DNA from: Okapia johnstoni
Lineage: Eukaryota; Chordata; Mammalia; Artiodactyla; Giraffidae
DNA length: 64,000 nucleotides
Direction of reading: 5' to 3'
Assembly (NCBI GenBank): GCA_024291935.2
Contig: JAGTYA010000026.1
Coordinates: 3,397,501 to 3,461,500 of the forward strand
Shown here piece after piece: positions 31,969 to 42,884 of this stretch. The stretch's first letter is position 1. Each line of letters begins with the position of its first letter. The notes under the pieces are model-generated. The model saw only the letters and a program-made list of their open reading frames with translations. It searched no databases and was not told the origin of the DNA. The position numbers and the translations under genes are program-made.

Positions 31969-32599
31969 TGCTTTAGTGCCTCCTGCAGATCTGTGTGCAG
32001 AAAAGACTATTAAGAGCTTTATTTAGCTTTTAAAATGTAATAAAAACTTGATTTCTAAAGTTATCGTCGTTGCGTAGAAGGCTTACTAGCGTTTCTTGAC
32101 TCCTACTGTGTACCACAGAGTAGGTCCCGGAGACAAATTTAGGAGCAAAGTGCGGAAGGCCCCACCCGCCCGGAGCTTGCAGCATCGGTGCCCAAGGTTA
32201 CCTCATGCAGATAATAAAGTGCAGTTAAGCCAGAAGTCCGTGCGAGCCAGGGGCCAAGAGCATGGGGGTGGGGAGTGTGGAGGTAGGGGTCTCTACACGT
32301 TGAAAGGCGGCTTTGGAGCAGGCCCCAGTGTGCAGGCGTGAGGGGCCGTGACGGTGGGCCCACGGCAAGAGCAGAAGCACGGAGGAGGGCGCAGGGTGCT
32401 GGGGCAGAGCTGGGAAGGCAGGGGGTGGTCGGTGAGGGGAGGGGGCGAATGAGGAGGAGCCAGGTCAGAACCCGGCTTTACCTTCCCTGAGCCCCTGCAG
32501 AGGGTGAGTGGAAGCCTGAAGCCATCTGAGTTACCTTGGAAAAAAATTGACATATAATTCATATTCCCTGCAACTCACCCTTTTAAAGTATACAATTAA
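31969..32599. other. Intergenic, nothing firmly recognised
   Basis: 32085-32230 (cctactgtgtaccacagagt, cggagcttgcagcatcggtg) may be an old L2/MIR-type remnant. The rest is G-rich and unassigned. Confidence 0.4.
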
Positions 32600-32826
32600 G
32601 CGACTTTGCTTGTGGTCCAGTGGTTAAGAACCTGCCTTGCAATGCAGGGAGCGCTGGTTGGAATCCTGGTCGGAGAACCAAGATCCCACATTTAGGGAGG
32701 TGACTAAGCCTTCGTGCCACCACTAGAGAGCTCACAGTCCGGCAGAAAACATCCCACGTGACGCAGGAAAGATCCCTCCTACTGCAACTTAGACCTGACT
32801 CAGACAAATAGATACATTAGTATTTT
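32600..32826 (+). mobile_element. CHR-2-type SINE, diverged
   Basis: 'ctttgcttgtggtccagtgg', 'cagggagcgctggttggaat' and the end 'cagacaaatagatacattag' fit a forward CHR SINE. Confidence 0.75.
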
Positions 32827-32834
32827 AAAACGTG

Positions 32835-33148
32835 CACAATTCAGTGATTTTCAGCATATTTATAATGTTGTGCAACCCCTACCATTAGCTAATTTTAGAA
32901 TATTTTTATCACCTTTGTAGAAACCTGGTACTCAGCAGCAGCCATTTCCTTCTCCCCTCCCCCACTCTTTCTCCAGCTTCTGGCAACCACTAATTGACTT
33001 CTGTCTGGATTTGACTATTATGGATATTTCATGTAAGCGGAACCATACACTGTGGGACCTTTTGTGCCTGGTTTCTTTGACTGAGTGTGGTATCTTCAAG
33101 GTTTGTGCATGTTGTAGCCTGTGACGGTGCTTCATTTCTTTTTATTTC
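32835..33148 (-). mobile_element. Old L1 (L1M-type) fragment, first part
   Basis: Contains 'ttcagtgattttcagcatat', 'ttctggcaaccactaattga' and 'tatttcatgtaagcggaacc', the reverse strand of an old mammalian L1 3' region. It continues at about 34690-34850 after younger insertions. Confidence 0.75.
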
Positions 33149-33151
33149 CTG

Positions 33152-33365
33152 TGTGTGCTCAGTCGTGTCCGACTCTTTGAGGCCTCATGGACTGTAGCCT
33201 CCCAGGCTCCTCTGCCCATGAAATTTTCCAGGCAAGGATACTGGAGTGGGGTGCCCTTTCCTCCCTGAGGGGATCTTCCCTCTCCAGGAATAAAAATCTA
33301 CGTCTCTTGTGTCTCCTGCGTTGGCAGGTGGATTCTTTACCCCTAAAGTGCCACCTGGGAAGCCC
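33152..33365 (-). mobile_element. Bov-tA SINE
   Basis: Reverse-strand element from 'ctcagtcgtgtccgactctt' to 'gccacctgggaagccc'. Confidence 0.9.
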
Positions 33366-33795
33366 TCTTTTTACTTTATTTATTTATTTTTGGCTGTGCT
33401 GTGTTGTCATTTCTGTGCACGAGCTTTCTCTAGTTGCTGCGAGTGGGGGCTACTCTTTATTGTGGGCTCTAGGCACATGGTAAGGGATTCACATGCAACG
33501 CTGGAGACCAGGGTTCGATCCCTGGGTCAGGAAGATCCCCTAGAGAAGGGAATTGCGACCCACTCCAGGATTCTTGCTTGGAGAATTCCCTGGAGAGGGG
33601 AGCCTGGTAGGCCTCAGTCCATGGGGTCACAAAGAGTTGGACACGACTGAGTGGCTAACACGAAAATTAGGCACATGGGCTTCAGTAGTTGAAGCACATG
33701 GGCTTAGTTGCCCTGCAGCCTGTGGTATCTTCCCAAATCAGGGATTGAACGCATGTCCCCTGCATTGGCAGGTGGATTCTTAACCACTGGTATTA
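33366..33795 (-). mobile_element. CHR-2-type SINE split by a nested Bov-tA
   Basis: The left part 33366-33480 (tggctgtgctgtgttgtcat ... gggctct) and the right part 33668-33795 (gcttcagtagttgaagcaca ... ggattcttaaccactgg) form one reverse-strand CHR element. A Bov-tA separates them, with the duplicated target TAGGCACATGG at 33470-33480 and 33668-33678. Confidence 0.9.
33481..33667 (+). mobile_element. Bov-tA SINE nested in a CHR SINE
   Basis: Forward element missing the first bases of its head. It runs from 'taagggattcacatgcaacg' to 'gacacgactgagtggctaac' and is flanked by the 11-bp duplication TAGGCACATGG. Confidence 0.92.
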
Positions 33796-34455
33796 GGGAG
33801 ATTAAAATGGAGGAAAGTCTTTTCCAGGCTTCAGAAGTAGGAGACTAGGCCTCTGAACTGCTCCTGACCTGCCTGGATACTGCTCAGATTCTGTGCCTGC
33901 ATGCAAGCACAGCCAATCAGGTGGCCCTTAGGTAAGAAAGGGAGTGGGTCCTGGAATCTCTTGAGCCCCTAAAGGTCTGGCCAGTCCCCCCAGGGTCTAA
34001 TGAAATCCTGTGACTCACAAGGTGAAACAAACCATATTGTAAAAAAAAGTTAAAACCAGAGCTGCATTTTTGCAGGCAAGCTAACGATGATATCCGTTTA
34101 CTGAGTGGGATTATAAGCGGGAGCCCCCTCAAACTGGAATTTGAAGTCTCATCCATGGGATAGACACACTGCCCAGGACCTTTTCCCAGTTAGGACTCCA
34201 AATTGTTTTTACTGAGGGACTTCCCAGCACTGTTCAAGTCTGGATGTAGGTTCTTGGCCCAGTTTGGTGATGTGTGTGCGGCATTGTTTATTCTCGCTAT
34301 TTTTTCTATTTCTTTTCTTTTAATGACCGTATATTGAGATTAAGCCAAATATCTATAAAAAAATTGAAATTGTTTATTTGTGTGTAACGAGTGGTTTCTT
34401 TTGTTAATGAATCTTTTGAACCTGAAACAAAAGTAAAACTTTCAGCAAAACAACT
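33796..34455. mobile_element. Unassigned LTR-like element
   Basis: About 650 bp between SINEs without coding sequence. It contains a CCAATCA box (near 33913), an AT-rich distal half and no other repeat signature that I know. Length and layout suggest a solo LTR, but terminal dinucleotides and target duplication could not be fixed. Confidence is low. Confidence 0.35.
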
Positions 34456-34462
34456 GGTTTTC

Positions 34463-34677
34463 TTGTTGTTGCTGGTTAGTCACTCAGTCATGTCTGACTC
34501 TTTTGTGACCCCGTGGACTGTAGCCCACCAGGCTCCTCTGTCCATGGGATTCTCCAGGCAAGAATACTAGAATGGGTTGCCATTTCCTTCTCCAGGGGAT
34601 CTTCCAGACCCAGGGACTGAATCTGAGTTTCCTGCATTGCAGGCAGATTCTTTACCACTGAGCCATCAGGGAAACCT
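34463..34677 (-). mobile_element. Bov-tA SINE
   Basis: Reverse-strand element with 'gttagtcactcagtcatgtc' at the left and 'gagccatcagggaaacctc' at the right. Confidence 0.92.
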
Positions 34678-34689
34678 CAAAACAAATGA

Positions 34690-34850
34690 ATCACCAGGAA
34701 AGTCATTTTTTATGGGTCAATAGTATCCCGTGGTATGGGTGGGTCACCTTTGTGTATTCCGTCATCAGTGGATGATGCACTTTTCAGGTTTTTTTCTGCC
34801 TTTTTTGTCGTTATGAATAATGCTACTGTGAGCTCTGAGCTACATTTTTA
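34690..34850 (-). mobile_element. Old L1 (L1M-type) fragment, continuation
   Basis: 'caatagtatcccgtggtatg', 'gtcatcagtggatgatgcac' and 'cgttatgaataatgctactg' continue the old reverse-strand L1 that starts at 32835. Confidence 0.65.
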
Positions 34851-35487
34851 AAGAATCAACAGGTAGAATCCAAGGGACACCTCAATAATCCAGATGAGAG
34901 GTGAGGGTACCAGGTGCAGTGGAGGGGATGAGAAGGCAGCAGCCTTCTTTTGATCTGGGGTGCACGGAAATGAGGAGCATTGAGGATGCTCGTCAGGTCT
35001 GAAGGGTGGGATGCCTATTAGCTCACCTGGGGAAGGTGTGGGTGGGCTTGAGGCCGGAGATAGATGGGTCCCAGTTTAGACATTTACCTCTAGCCTCCTG
35101 TTTACATTTTAAACATAGACATAATAACAGGAACAGGATAAGCAGCTGGGCTCTGTCTCCTGTGGACACTTTCAGATAGCAGGATGGCAGGAAGAGTGAG
35201 GGGCTGAGCCCTGCATAGGGAAGAGACGAAGAGACCACACAGTTCTCATTCCTGGGGTCAAAGAGACCCCCCCGACCACACCCGCACAGGAAGGGTCCTC
35301 AAGGGAGGGGATGCTAGGCCATAATGTGTTCTACCAACTCCCTAGAGACCCTTGCGCTGGAATCCATCTTGGCTAAAAGATGCGCAAGCACTCAGGGGAG
35401 GACCCTGCATCGGACAAGGTGTGGACTTGGGCCAGACAAGTGAGATGATCGGCCAGAGGAGCCCAGAAGAACCTCCGCCATGTAAGT
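34851..35487. other. Intergenic, nothing recognised
   Basis: No exon and no named repeat were seen. Confidence 0.4.
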
Positions 35488-35807
35488 GATTTGTTGTTGT
35501 TTTTCAGTTGTTAAGTTGTGTCCGACTCTTTGCAACCCCATGGACTGCAGCATGCCAGGCCTCCCTGTCCATCACCAACTCCCGGAGTCCACCCAAACCC
35601 ATGCCCATCGAGTCAGTGATGCCATCCAACCATCTCATCCTCTGTCGTCCCCTTCTCCTCCTGCCTTCAGTCTTTCCCAGCATCAGGTCTTTTCCAATGA
35701 GTCAACTGTTTGCATCAGGTGGCCAAAGTATTGGAGCTTCAGCCTCAGCAGCAGTCCTTCCAGTGAATATCCAGGACTGATTTCCTTTAGGATGGACTGG
35801 TTGGATC
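35488..35807 (-). mobile_element. BovB LINE 3' end fragment
   Basis: Reverse-strand copy of the last ~320 bp of BovB ('tgcaaccccatggactgcag', 'cgagtcagtgatgccatcca', 'catcaggtggccaaagtatt'). 5'-truncated. Confidence 0.9.
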
Positions 35808-35992
35808 AAAAGCAGTCAGTTCTTCAGTTAGGTGATTTAAACCACCCCAAAGTGTGCATCTCTCTCAGTCTACTTGTGCTTTCTCTACATGTATCTTCTC
35901 CCATAATAAGCAGTTTCCCTGCCTCACTGCTTTTCGTCTCTTTGCCGAGTTTTTTCTTGAAGCAGGCAGGCACCAGGGCCCTGAGGCTAGCC

Positions 35993-36105
35993 ACTAGCTC
36001 CTGGTGGTCTAGCGGTTAGGGTCTGGCACTCTCACTGCCGTGGTCTGCGTTTGATTCCCAGGGAACCGAGATCCCACTTCAAGTTGCTGCTCACCGTGGC
36101 TGCCC
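35993..36105 (+). mobile_element. CHRL-type short SINE
   Basis: 'ctagctcctggtggtctagc', 'ggttagggtctggcactctc' and 'gtttgattcccagggaaccg' fit a diverged CHR-like element. Confidence 0.55.
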
Positions 36106-36225
36106 AACAACTACCTGAGCTCAGGGTGAATGTGGGGAGAACCTGTTAGATATGTTCACAGATGATGGGATGCACGGGGCCAGGGTTTGGGACAGAAATC
36201 TGGGCAGGAGATGTGAATTTGGGAG

Positions 36226-36429
36226 AGTGAAAGTCGCTCAGTCCTGTCCGACTCTTTCCAACCCCATGGACTGTAGCCCGCCAGTCTTCTCTGTTCATGG
36301 AATTCTCCAGGCAAGCATACTGGAGTGGGTTGCCATTCCTTCTCCAGGGGATCTTCCTGACCCAGGGATCAAACCCAGGCCTCCCACATTGCAGGCAGAT
36401 TCTTTACTGTCTGAGTCACAGGGAAGCCC
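36226..36429 (-). mobile_element. Bov-tA SINE
   Basis: Reverse-strand element from 'agtgaaagtcgctcagtcct' to 'ctgagtcacagggaagccc'. Confidence 0.92.
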
Positions 36430-36467
36430 ACGAATTTGGGAGTTTCCTGCAAATAGATGTTGCTTGT

Positions 36468-36895
36468 GATGGTTAATCATATGTGTTAACTTGACTGGGC
36501 TAAGGGCTGCCCAGTGATCTGGTAAAATATTATTTCTGGGTGTGTCTGTGAGGGTGTTTCTAGAAGCGATTAGCATTTGAATTGTCTAAGAAAAGCGGGT
36601 GACCTTCCCCAGTTCAGGTGGGCATCATCCAAGTAGGATGAAAAGGCAGAGGAAGGGAGGATTCCGTCTCTACTGGAGCACCATTGCCCCGTGGCTCCCC
36701 CACCCCCATTATCAGGCCTTCAGACTGAATTACCCACCAGCTTTTCTGGTGCCCAGCTTGTGGGTGGCAGACTGTGGACTTCCTGGCTTCCATCACTGTC
36801 ATATGAGCCAATCTTACAATAAAGCTTCTCACGTATCTCTATCCATCCTATGGGCTGTGTCTCTTTTGAGAACCTTGACTAACAGTGTTCAGAGC
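36468..36895 (+). mobile_element. Old LTR-like repeat
   Basis: Begins 'tgatggttaatcatatgtgt' and ends 'gagaaccttgactaacag', with 'gtgggcatcatccaagtagg' and a near-end 'cttacaataaagcttctcac' resembling an LTR poly(A) region. It is an old mammalian LTR-like family; the name is uncertain. Confidence 0.55.
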
Positions 36896-37162
36896 ACCCA
36901 CAGGATGCGGTCACCAATGGAGGGAGAGCTGAAAGGAGACCCAGGTCCGAGGCTGTGGGGCGTCTAATCCTAAGGGAGGCGTGGAGGAGCTAGGGGAGGA
37001 GGCTGGGGTGGGAGGTGGTCCAAGCAGGGTTAAACCACGTTCCACCTGCTGCACCCCCGCCGCAGTGCTCCTCTGCCCCTTGCACGTGGCATTTCTTGAC
37101 TTTCTACACATTTTCCTTCCTACTCTGTTTGCTGCCTGTCTCCCCCACAGAGCATCCACGTG
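36896..37162. other. Intergenic, nothing recognised
   Basis: Short unassigned segment. Confidence 0.4.
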
Positions 37163-37228
37163 TTACAGTCCAGGCTACAGTCCATAGAATCGCAAACAGT
37201 TGGACATGACTGAGCCACTAAGCATGCG
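37163..37228 (+). mobile_element. Bov-A SINE 3' fragment
   Basis: 'ggctacagtccatagaatcg' then 'cagttggacatgactgagcc': the last ~65 bp of a Bov-A body. Confidence 0.8.
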
Positions 37229-37231
37229 CGC

Positions 37232-37612
37232 ATAGCCAATCAACAATATTGTGGTAGATTCAGGTGAAGAGCGAAGAGAGTCAGCCATACAGATACATGT
37301 ATCCATTCTCCCCCAAACCCTCCTCCCATCCAGGCTGGCACATAACATGTAGCTGCTGCTGCTGCTAAGTCGCTTCAGTCGTGTCCAACTCTGCGACCCC
37401 ATAGATGGCAGCCCACCAGGCTCCCCCGTCCCTGGGATTCTCCATGCAAGAACACTGGAGTGGGTTGCCATTTCCTTGTTCCATGTAAACAGAAAGAGAC
37501 TCATAGACTTAGAAAACAAACTTATGATTGCTGGGGGGGTGGGGAAGGGATAGTTGGGGGTTTGGGAATCTCACGTACACCCTGCTGTATTCACAATGGA
37601 TAACCAACAAGG
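37232..37612 (-). mobile_element. L1 3' end with inverted 5' segment, interrupted by Bov-A
   Basis: 37232-37345 is the reverse strand of the L1 3' UTR end ('gatacatgtatccattctcc', 'ctcccatccaggctggcaca'). 37480-37612 is the forward strand of the piece that normally lies just before it ('actcatagacttagaaaaca', 'ggataaccaacaaggacctg'). This arrangement is the mark of a 5'-inverted (twin-primed) L1. A Bov-A sits at the junction. Confidence 0.75.
37350..37476 (-). mobile_element. Bov-A SINE
   Basis: 'gctgctgctgctaagtcgct', 'tcagtcgtgtccaactctgc' and 'aacactggagtgggttgcca' are present without a tRNA head. Confidence 0.9.
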
Positions 37613-37676
37613 ACCTGTTGGGTAGCTTATCTTTTCATCTTCTTCACGAGATATTTCACAAAACAAAAATTTACCC

Positions 37677-37942
37677 TTTATTGATTTTTTATTTTTGGCT
37701 GTGCTGGGTCTTCGCTGCTGCGTGGGCTTCTCTCCGCCCGCGGTGAGTAGGGCTCCAGTTGTGGGGCTCGGGCGTCTCTTGTTGGGGAGCACAGGCTCTG
37801 CGATATGTGGGCTTCAGTAGGTGTGGCCTGCAGGCTCAGTAGCTGCAGCTCACAGGCTTATTTGCTCCGAGGCAAGTGGAATCTTCCTGGACCAGGGATG
37901 GAACAGGTGGATCCTTATCCACTGAGCCACCAGGAAAGTCCA
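37677..37942 (-). mobile_element. CHR-2-type SINE
   Basis: Reverse-strand element from 'tttttggctgtgctgggtct' to 'actgagccaccaggaaagtc'. Confidence 0.9.
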
Positions 37943-37945
37943 GAA

Positions 37946-38140
37946 TTTAACTTTTGATGAAGCCCAGTTTGTCAAATTTTACTGTTATGGATTTGATGGC
38001 TATAAGGCTATTCAAATTGTCTGCTTCATCTTGATTGAGTTCTGGTAGTTTGTGCAGTTTTGAGGAATTGGTCCATTTTTCTAAAGCCTTAAATTTTATG
38101 AACACAGTGATTTGTAGTATTCCCCTATTTTATGTCTTAG
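37946..38140 (-). mobile_element. Old L1-like fragment
   Basis: AT-rich sequence with 'cagtttgtcaaattttactg' and 'agtgatttgtagtattcccc', like the reverse strand of L1 ORF2. Tentative. Confidence 0.45.
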
Positions 38141-38180
38141 TCCATTAGTGCTGCTGTAGCAAAGTGCCATAGATTTCCTG

Positions 38181-38590
38181 AGAAATCTGTATGCAGCTCA
38201 AGAAGCAACAGTTAGAAATGAACATGGAACCATGGACTGGTTCCAGATTGGGAAAGGAGTATGTCAAGGCTGTATATTGTCACCTTATTGATTTAACTTA
38301 TATGCAGAGTACATCATGCCAATTCTAGACTGGATGAAGCACAAGCTGGAATCAAGATTGCCAGGAGAAATATCAATAACCTCAGATATGCAGATGACAC
38401 CACCCTGATGGCAGAAAGAAAAGAGGAAATAAAGAGCCTCTTGATGAAACTGAAAGAGGGGAGTGAAAAAGTTGGCTTAAAACTCAACATTCAAAAACAC
38501 TTAGACCATGGCATCCGGTCCCATCATTTCATGGGAAATAGATGGGGAAAAAATGGAAACAGTGCGAGACTTTATTTTCTTGGGACTTAG
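38181..38590 (+). mobile_element. BovB LINE internal RT fragment
   Basis: Forward RT coding region running from the GTTDW-like segment through [13 protein letters not shown] (catalytic YADD motif near 38391-38402) to the LNIQK segment. Frameshifts and small deletions break it, and both ends are missing. Confidence 0.9.
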
Positions 38591-38692
38591 TGTTTACCAC
38601 CAAAGCATATGCAATAAGCAACAGTTTGTTGAGTTTCACTCACAGGGTGGAGCACCGCACAGCCCTGACAATGCATGAGCTGCTGCCACCTG

Positions 38693-38872
38693 CATGCATG
38701 CTCAGTCACGTCTGACGCCCCCCAGGCTCCTCTGTCCATGGGGTTTTCCAGGCAAGAATACTGGAGTGGGTTGCCATTCCCTTCTCCAGGGAATCTTCCC
38801 GACCCAGGGATCGGACATGTGTCTCCTGAATTGGCCGGCGGATTCCTTACCACTGCGCCACCTAGGACACCC
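38693..38872 (-). mobile_element. Bov-tA SINE, slightly deleted
   Basis: 'gcatgctcagtcacgtctga' at the left, a short deletion in the tail, and 'gcgccacctaggacaccc' at the right. Confidence 0.88.
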
Positions 38873-39077
38873 GTGCGCATTGGTCTTCAGTCCCAAGGAT
38901 GATGAACAGAGTTGCTTTTCTTTCTTTTTCTCGTGTCATCTCAGTGTCCCCCCAGGCTCCTCCTCCTCCTCCTGTTTGTCTTGATTGTTCTCATTCCTGA
39001 TGAAGCCTTTCCATAGATATCTGGGGACTGTGGGCTTTGCTTGGAGGGAGGTAGTTTTTTCCCTGGGGGCGGGAGTA

Positions 39078-39430
39078 CATGGTGGACAGAACAATGGCCC
39101 CAAGGTGTCCGATTCCAGTTCCCGGACGTGGTGAATAAGTCAGTTTACGTGGCGGGAACGACTTTGCAGGTGTGATGAAGATGAAGGATTCTGAGGTGGG
39201 GGAGGTCACCCTGGGTCATCCTGGGGAGTCAACCCAAGCTAGGTCCTCATGAGCAGAGAGCTGGAGAGGCATCTTCGGGAGAAAGACTGGCTGCGTGGCT
39301 GGAGATGGTGAGAAGGGTCCAGTCTTGCCCACACCTTAATCTTAGCTCTGTGAGGCCTGTGTCAGACGTCTGGCTTAAAGAACTGCAAGATAGTACGTTG
39401 CTGTAGTAAGTCACTAAGTTCATGGTCATT
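39078..39430 (+). mobile_element. Old LTR-like (MaLR/MLT-like) repeat
   Basis: 'tggtggacagaacaatggcc', 'gaacgactttgcaggtgtga', 'ctgtgaggcctgtgtcagac' and 'tcactaagttcatggtcatt' follow the old family seen at 8006, diverged. Confidence 0.5.
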
Positions 39431-39555
39431 TGCAGGGCAGCAAACAGAAAACCAACACAAGGCCTCAAGTGCTGGGTCTTGTCCATCCCCAGGTGCAGCT
39501 CCCACAGGCAGCCAGCAGAGGGAAGCAGCCACCCACAAGTGAAACCAGGCAAGTT

Positions 39556-40273
39556 CGGCTCAGTTACTCAGTCGTGTCCCACTCTCTGCGACCCCATGAA
39601 CAGCAGCACGCCAGGCCTCCCTGTCCATCACCAACATCCGGAGTTTACTCAAACTCATGCCCATCGCGTCGGTGATGCCATCCAACCATCTCATCCTCTG
39701 TCGTCCCCTTCTCCTTCTGCCTTCAATCTTTTCCAGCGTCAGGGTCTTTTCCAATGAGTCAGCTCTTCACATCAGGTGGCCAAAGTATTGGAGTCTCAGC
39801 TTCAACATCAGTCCTTCCAATGAATATTCAGGACTGATTTCCTTTAGGATGGACTGGTTGGATCTCCTTGCAGTCCAAGGGACTCTCAAGAGTCTTCTCC
39901 AACACCACAGTTCAAAAGCATCAATTCTTCAGCGCTGAGCTTTCTTCACCGTCCAACTCTCACATCCATACATGACCACTGGAAAAACCATAGCCCTGAC
40001 CAGACGGATGTTTGTTGGCAAAGTAATGTCTCTGCCTTTTAATATGCTGTCTAGGTTGGTCATAACTTTTCTTCCAAGGAGTAAGTGTCTTTTAATTTCA
40101 CGTCTGCGGTCACCATCTGCAGTGATTTTGGAGCCCAGAAAAATAAAGCCTGCCACTGATTCCCCTGTTTTTCTCCAACCATTTGCCATGAAGTGATGGG
40201 ACTGGATGCCATGATTTTAGTTTTCTGAATGTTGAGCTTTAAGCCAACTTTTTCATTCTCCTCTTTCAAACCA
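39556..40273 (-). mobile_element. BovB LINE 3' part (about 720 bp)
   Basis: Reverse-strand BovB covering the C-terminal third of the RT ORF (LPTNIRLVRAMVFPVVMYGC, DSILKGRD) to the 3' end. Interrupted by frameshifts. Confidence 0.92.
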
Positions 40274-40442
40274 GCTGCTGAAGTCAGGATGGTGGGTAGG
40301 GACGAGGGTTATAGTTGGGTGAGGAGGGGTGACCGGAAGGGAGCACCAAGGGTGGCTTCCGGGGTGCCTATTACAGAGCTGTGTGTGTTCTGTGGAGACT
40401 GATTGTATACTCAAGATCTGTGCAGTTTTCTGTATACTGAAA

Positions 40443-40654
40443 GGTGAAAACGTCAGTCGCTCAGTCGTGTCCGACTCTTTGCGACTCCATGGACTGTAGC
40501 CCACCAGGCTCCTCGGTCCCCAGGATTCTCCAGTCAAGAATACTGGAGTGGGTGGCCATTACCTTCTCCAAGGGATCTTCCTGACCCAGGGATCGAACCT
40601 GGGTCTCCTGCATTGCAGGCAGATTCTTTACCGTCTGAGCCCCCAGGGAAGCCC
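40443..40654 (-). mobile_element. Bov-tA SINE
   Basis: Reverse-strand element from 'aaaacgtcagtcgctcagtc' to 'ctgagcccccagggaagccc'. Confidence 0.93.
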
Positions 40655-42107
40655 TTCTATATATAAAATTAACTAAGAAAATTTAACAAGCACTGAACCA
40701 AATAGAGGTGTCTTAGGCTGGTCGCAGTTCAAGGCAGCCTTCACCTTCAGGATCAATCGCTGGCATGAGTGACCCCGACCCGGCCCCCAGGAGCCCCGGT
40801 CCTTCACTGTCTGTGCTCGGGGCTCAGCCCTGCCCCGCTCCCGCCACACCACTGCAGGGACTGGGAGCAGAAACCGTTCGGCACCGGGTGCCAGGGGCCT
40901 GGGTCCGAGGGGCGGCTGTGGGGCCCGCTTGCAGTGAGACCAGAGCGGAACCCTGACCCTCTCTGGGCCCCACTCTGCCATCTGTGAAATGACGGTGCCA
41001 TCTGCCCAGCTCATCTCTGGGGGTCCTTCCGCTGCCAGAGCCCAGGTCTTTGTGAAGTTAATCTGGTGGCTCCCCCCTGCCTCCTCCCACCCTTGTCCAA
41101 GGCCTACATCGCTCACTTGAATTTCTGCATCTCTGCTCCCTGGGTCCCAACCCCTCTGCAGTCTCCACCCAACATCGTCGAGACCTCGAGATGTGTGAGT
41201 CAGCTCCATCCCTGCCCTGGAGGCCACCAGCCCCTGCCGTGGACTTACCGCCAAGGTTGAAGGGGCTGGTGTGTGCTGGTTCCCGATTCCCCACCTTCCA
41301 CCCTGCACCCCCCAGACATGATGAACTTCTCGCTGCTCCTATGAGCCGGCCGGCACACCACTGCCTCAGGGCCTTTGTGCATGCTGCTGCTTCTGGAATT
41401 GCCTGCCTTTCTCCAGGCTTTTCTATTCCGGCTCCTCCCTGCTCAGACTCTGGGGGCCTTCCTGCTCAACTCGGTCACTCTGTGACCCTCGGCCACACCC
41501 ATTATATTTTCATCGGCACCCCTTCCTTCCCCTGAGACGATCTTGTGCTGGGGTGCGTTTTCTCCCTCCGCATCTGACACCCACTGCAAGAGGTCACCCC
41601 CGGGGGACGGAGCTGTGTCCGCCTTGCTCACGGCTGCTTCTTGAATGTTGCATGGATGGGTGTCTGTAAGCTCTGGGTGTCAGGGAGCCCTGTGCTCTTG
41701 GGGGGGTCACCGCCCCACTCTGAGACATTTCCTCACGACCCAGAGGGGCTAAAGCTCCCCTGTGAGCCTCTCAGTCCCTTGGGAGTCCCCATGAGAAGGG
41801 AGATCTTCCAGCGATGCTGGCCCTGGGAGCCGCCCTCAGCAGGACTGAGGAGGTGGTTACTTAGTCCTCAAGCTTTAGAAGGACGTTCTTGACCGTGGGG
41901 CAGCCAGGGCCTCTTGGACTTGGGTTTGCTGAGACTTCCTTGGGGACACAACAGGGGTGCCTGGGGCCCTCCCTGGCCCTGCAGGTGTGTGGGTTGAGGC
42001 CTCACTGATGTTTGGATAAAAAGAGTCTTTCTTTCAAGAAATGATGGGGATTACAGGTGATGGGTTAAAGGCAAAGTGCCCCCACTTGCCCGAATGAAAA
42101 CCCTGAC
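40655..42107. other. Intergenic, with MIR-like and L2-like remnants
   Basis: 40910-41005 (accctctctgggccccactc, tgccatctgtgaaatgacgg) is probably a reverse MIR. 41330-41620 (tcagggcctttgtgcatgct, ctccaggcttttctattccg) is L2-like. No gene is supported. Confidence 0.45.
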
Positions 42108-42268
42108 AGGACTTCCCTGGTGTCCAGTGGCTAAGACTCCATGCTTCCAATGCAGGGGGCCTGGGTTTGATCCCTGGTCAGGGAACTGGATCCCACATGC
42201 CGCAACCAAGAGTCCACATGCCACAGCAAAGACCTAGCAAAATAAGTAAATTAATAGAAAAAAAGAAA
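42108..42268 (+). mobile_element. CHR-type SINE
   Basis: 'gacttccctggtgtccagtg', 'gggtttgatccctggtcagg' and an A-rich end (aaataagtaaattaatagaa). Confidence 0.88.
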
Positions 42269-42437
42269 ACACACTGGCAATCCTGGGATGGTCCCCTAAA
42301 GGTTTGGGGGCAATTTTAAGTCCAGGAAATCTTCAATACTACTCTGTTGGGTTGGCGGGACCAGGGGTTGGGATTTGGGGGTCATGGAAGAGGCTGCTGG
42401 AAAGGTGTGCCCCCCCCCATACGCGCACATGCATGCA

Positions 42438-42606
42438 TTGTTGTTGTTCAGTCACTCATTCGTGTCCAACTCTTTGTGACCCACTGCAGCACGCCAGGCT
42501 TCCCTGTCCTTCACCATCTCCCGGAGTTTGCTCAGACTCACGTCCAGTGAGTCGGAGATGCCATCTCGTTCTCTGCCACCCCCTTCTCCTTCTGCCCTCA
42601 ATCGTG
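42438..42606 (-). mobile_element. BovB LINE 3' end fragment
   Basis: 'ttgttgttgttcagtcactc' to 'ccttctccttctgccctcaa': the last ~170 bp of BovB, reverse strand. It lies just beyond the ANO1 transcript end. Confidence 0.88.
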
Positions 42607-42878
42607 CATAGGTGTAGACAAAGCAACACAGAGACACATACACAGGCACAATCACACAGGGCAAGCAAAGACCCACACAGCCATACACACGCACAGCCTC
42701 TCGGACAAAGTCCCAAGAACATCCGGAATGGGTCCAGTGTCCCGTGTTGAGGAAACGGAGGCTTACAAGTTCCCTGAATTTGCAGGTTCAATCACGGGGC
42801 TCTGAGGTTGGCCCCTGGAGTTTCTAGGGGCAGAAGTCACGTGGACAGGGTTTGGAAGGAAGATGTCGTGTATACAAA

Positions 42879-42884
42879 TTTATT
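42879..42884 (-). promoter_or_regulatory. ANO1: ANO1 poly(A) signal AATAAA (distal)
   Basis: Canonical hexamer on the gene strand about 1.7 kb after the stop, with the next ruminant repeat starting ~270 bp beyond. An alternative proximal hexamer is at 43375-43380. Confidence 0.6.
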
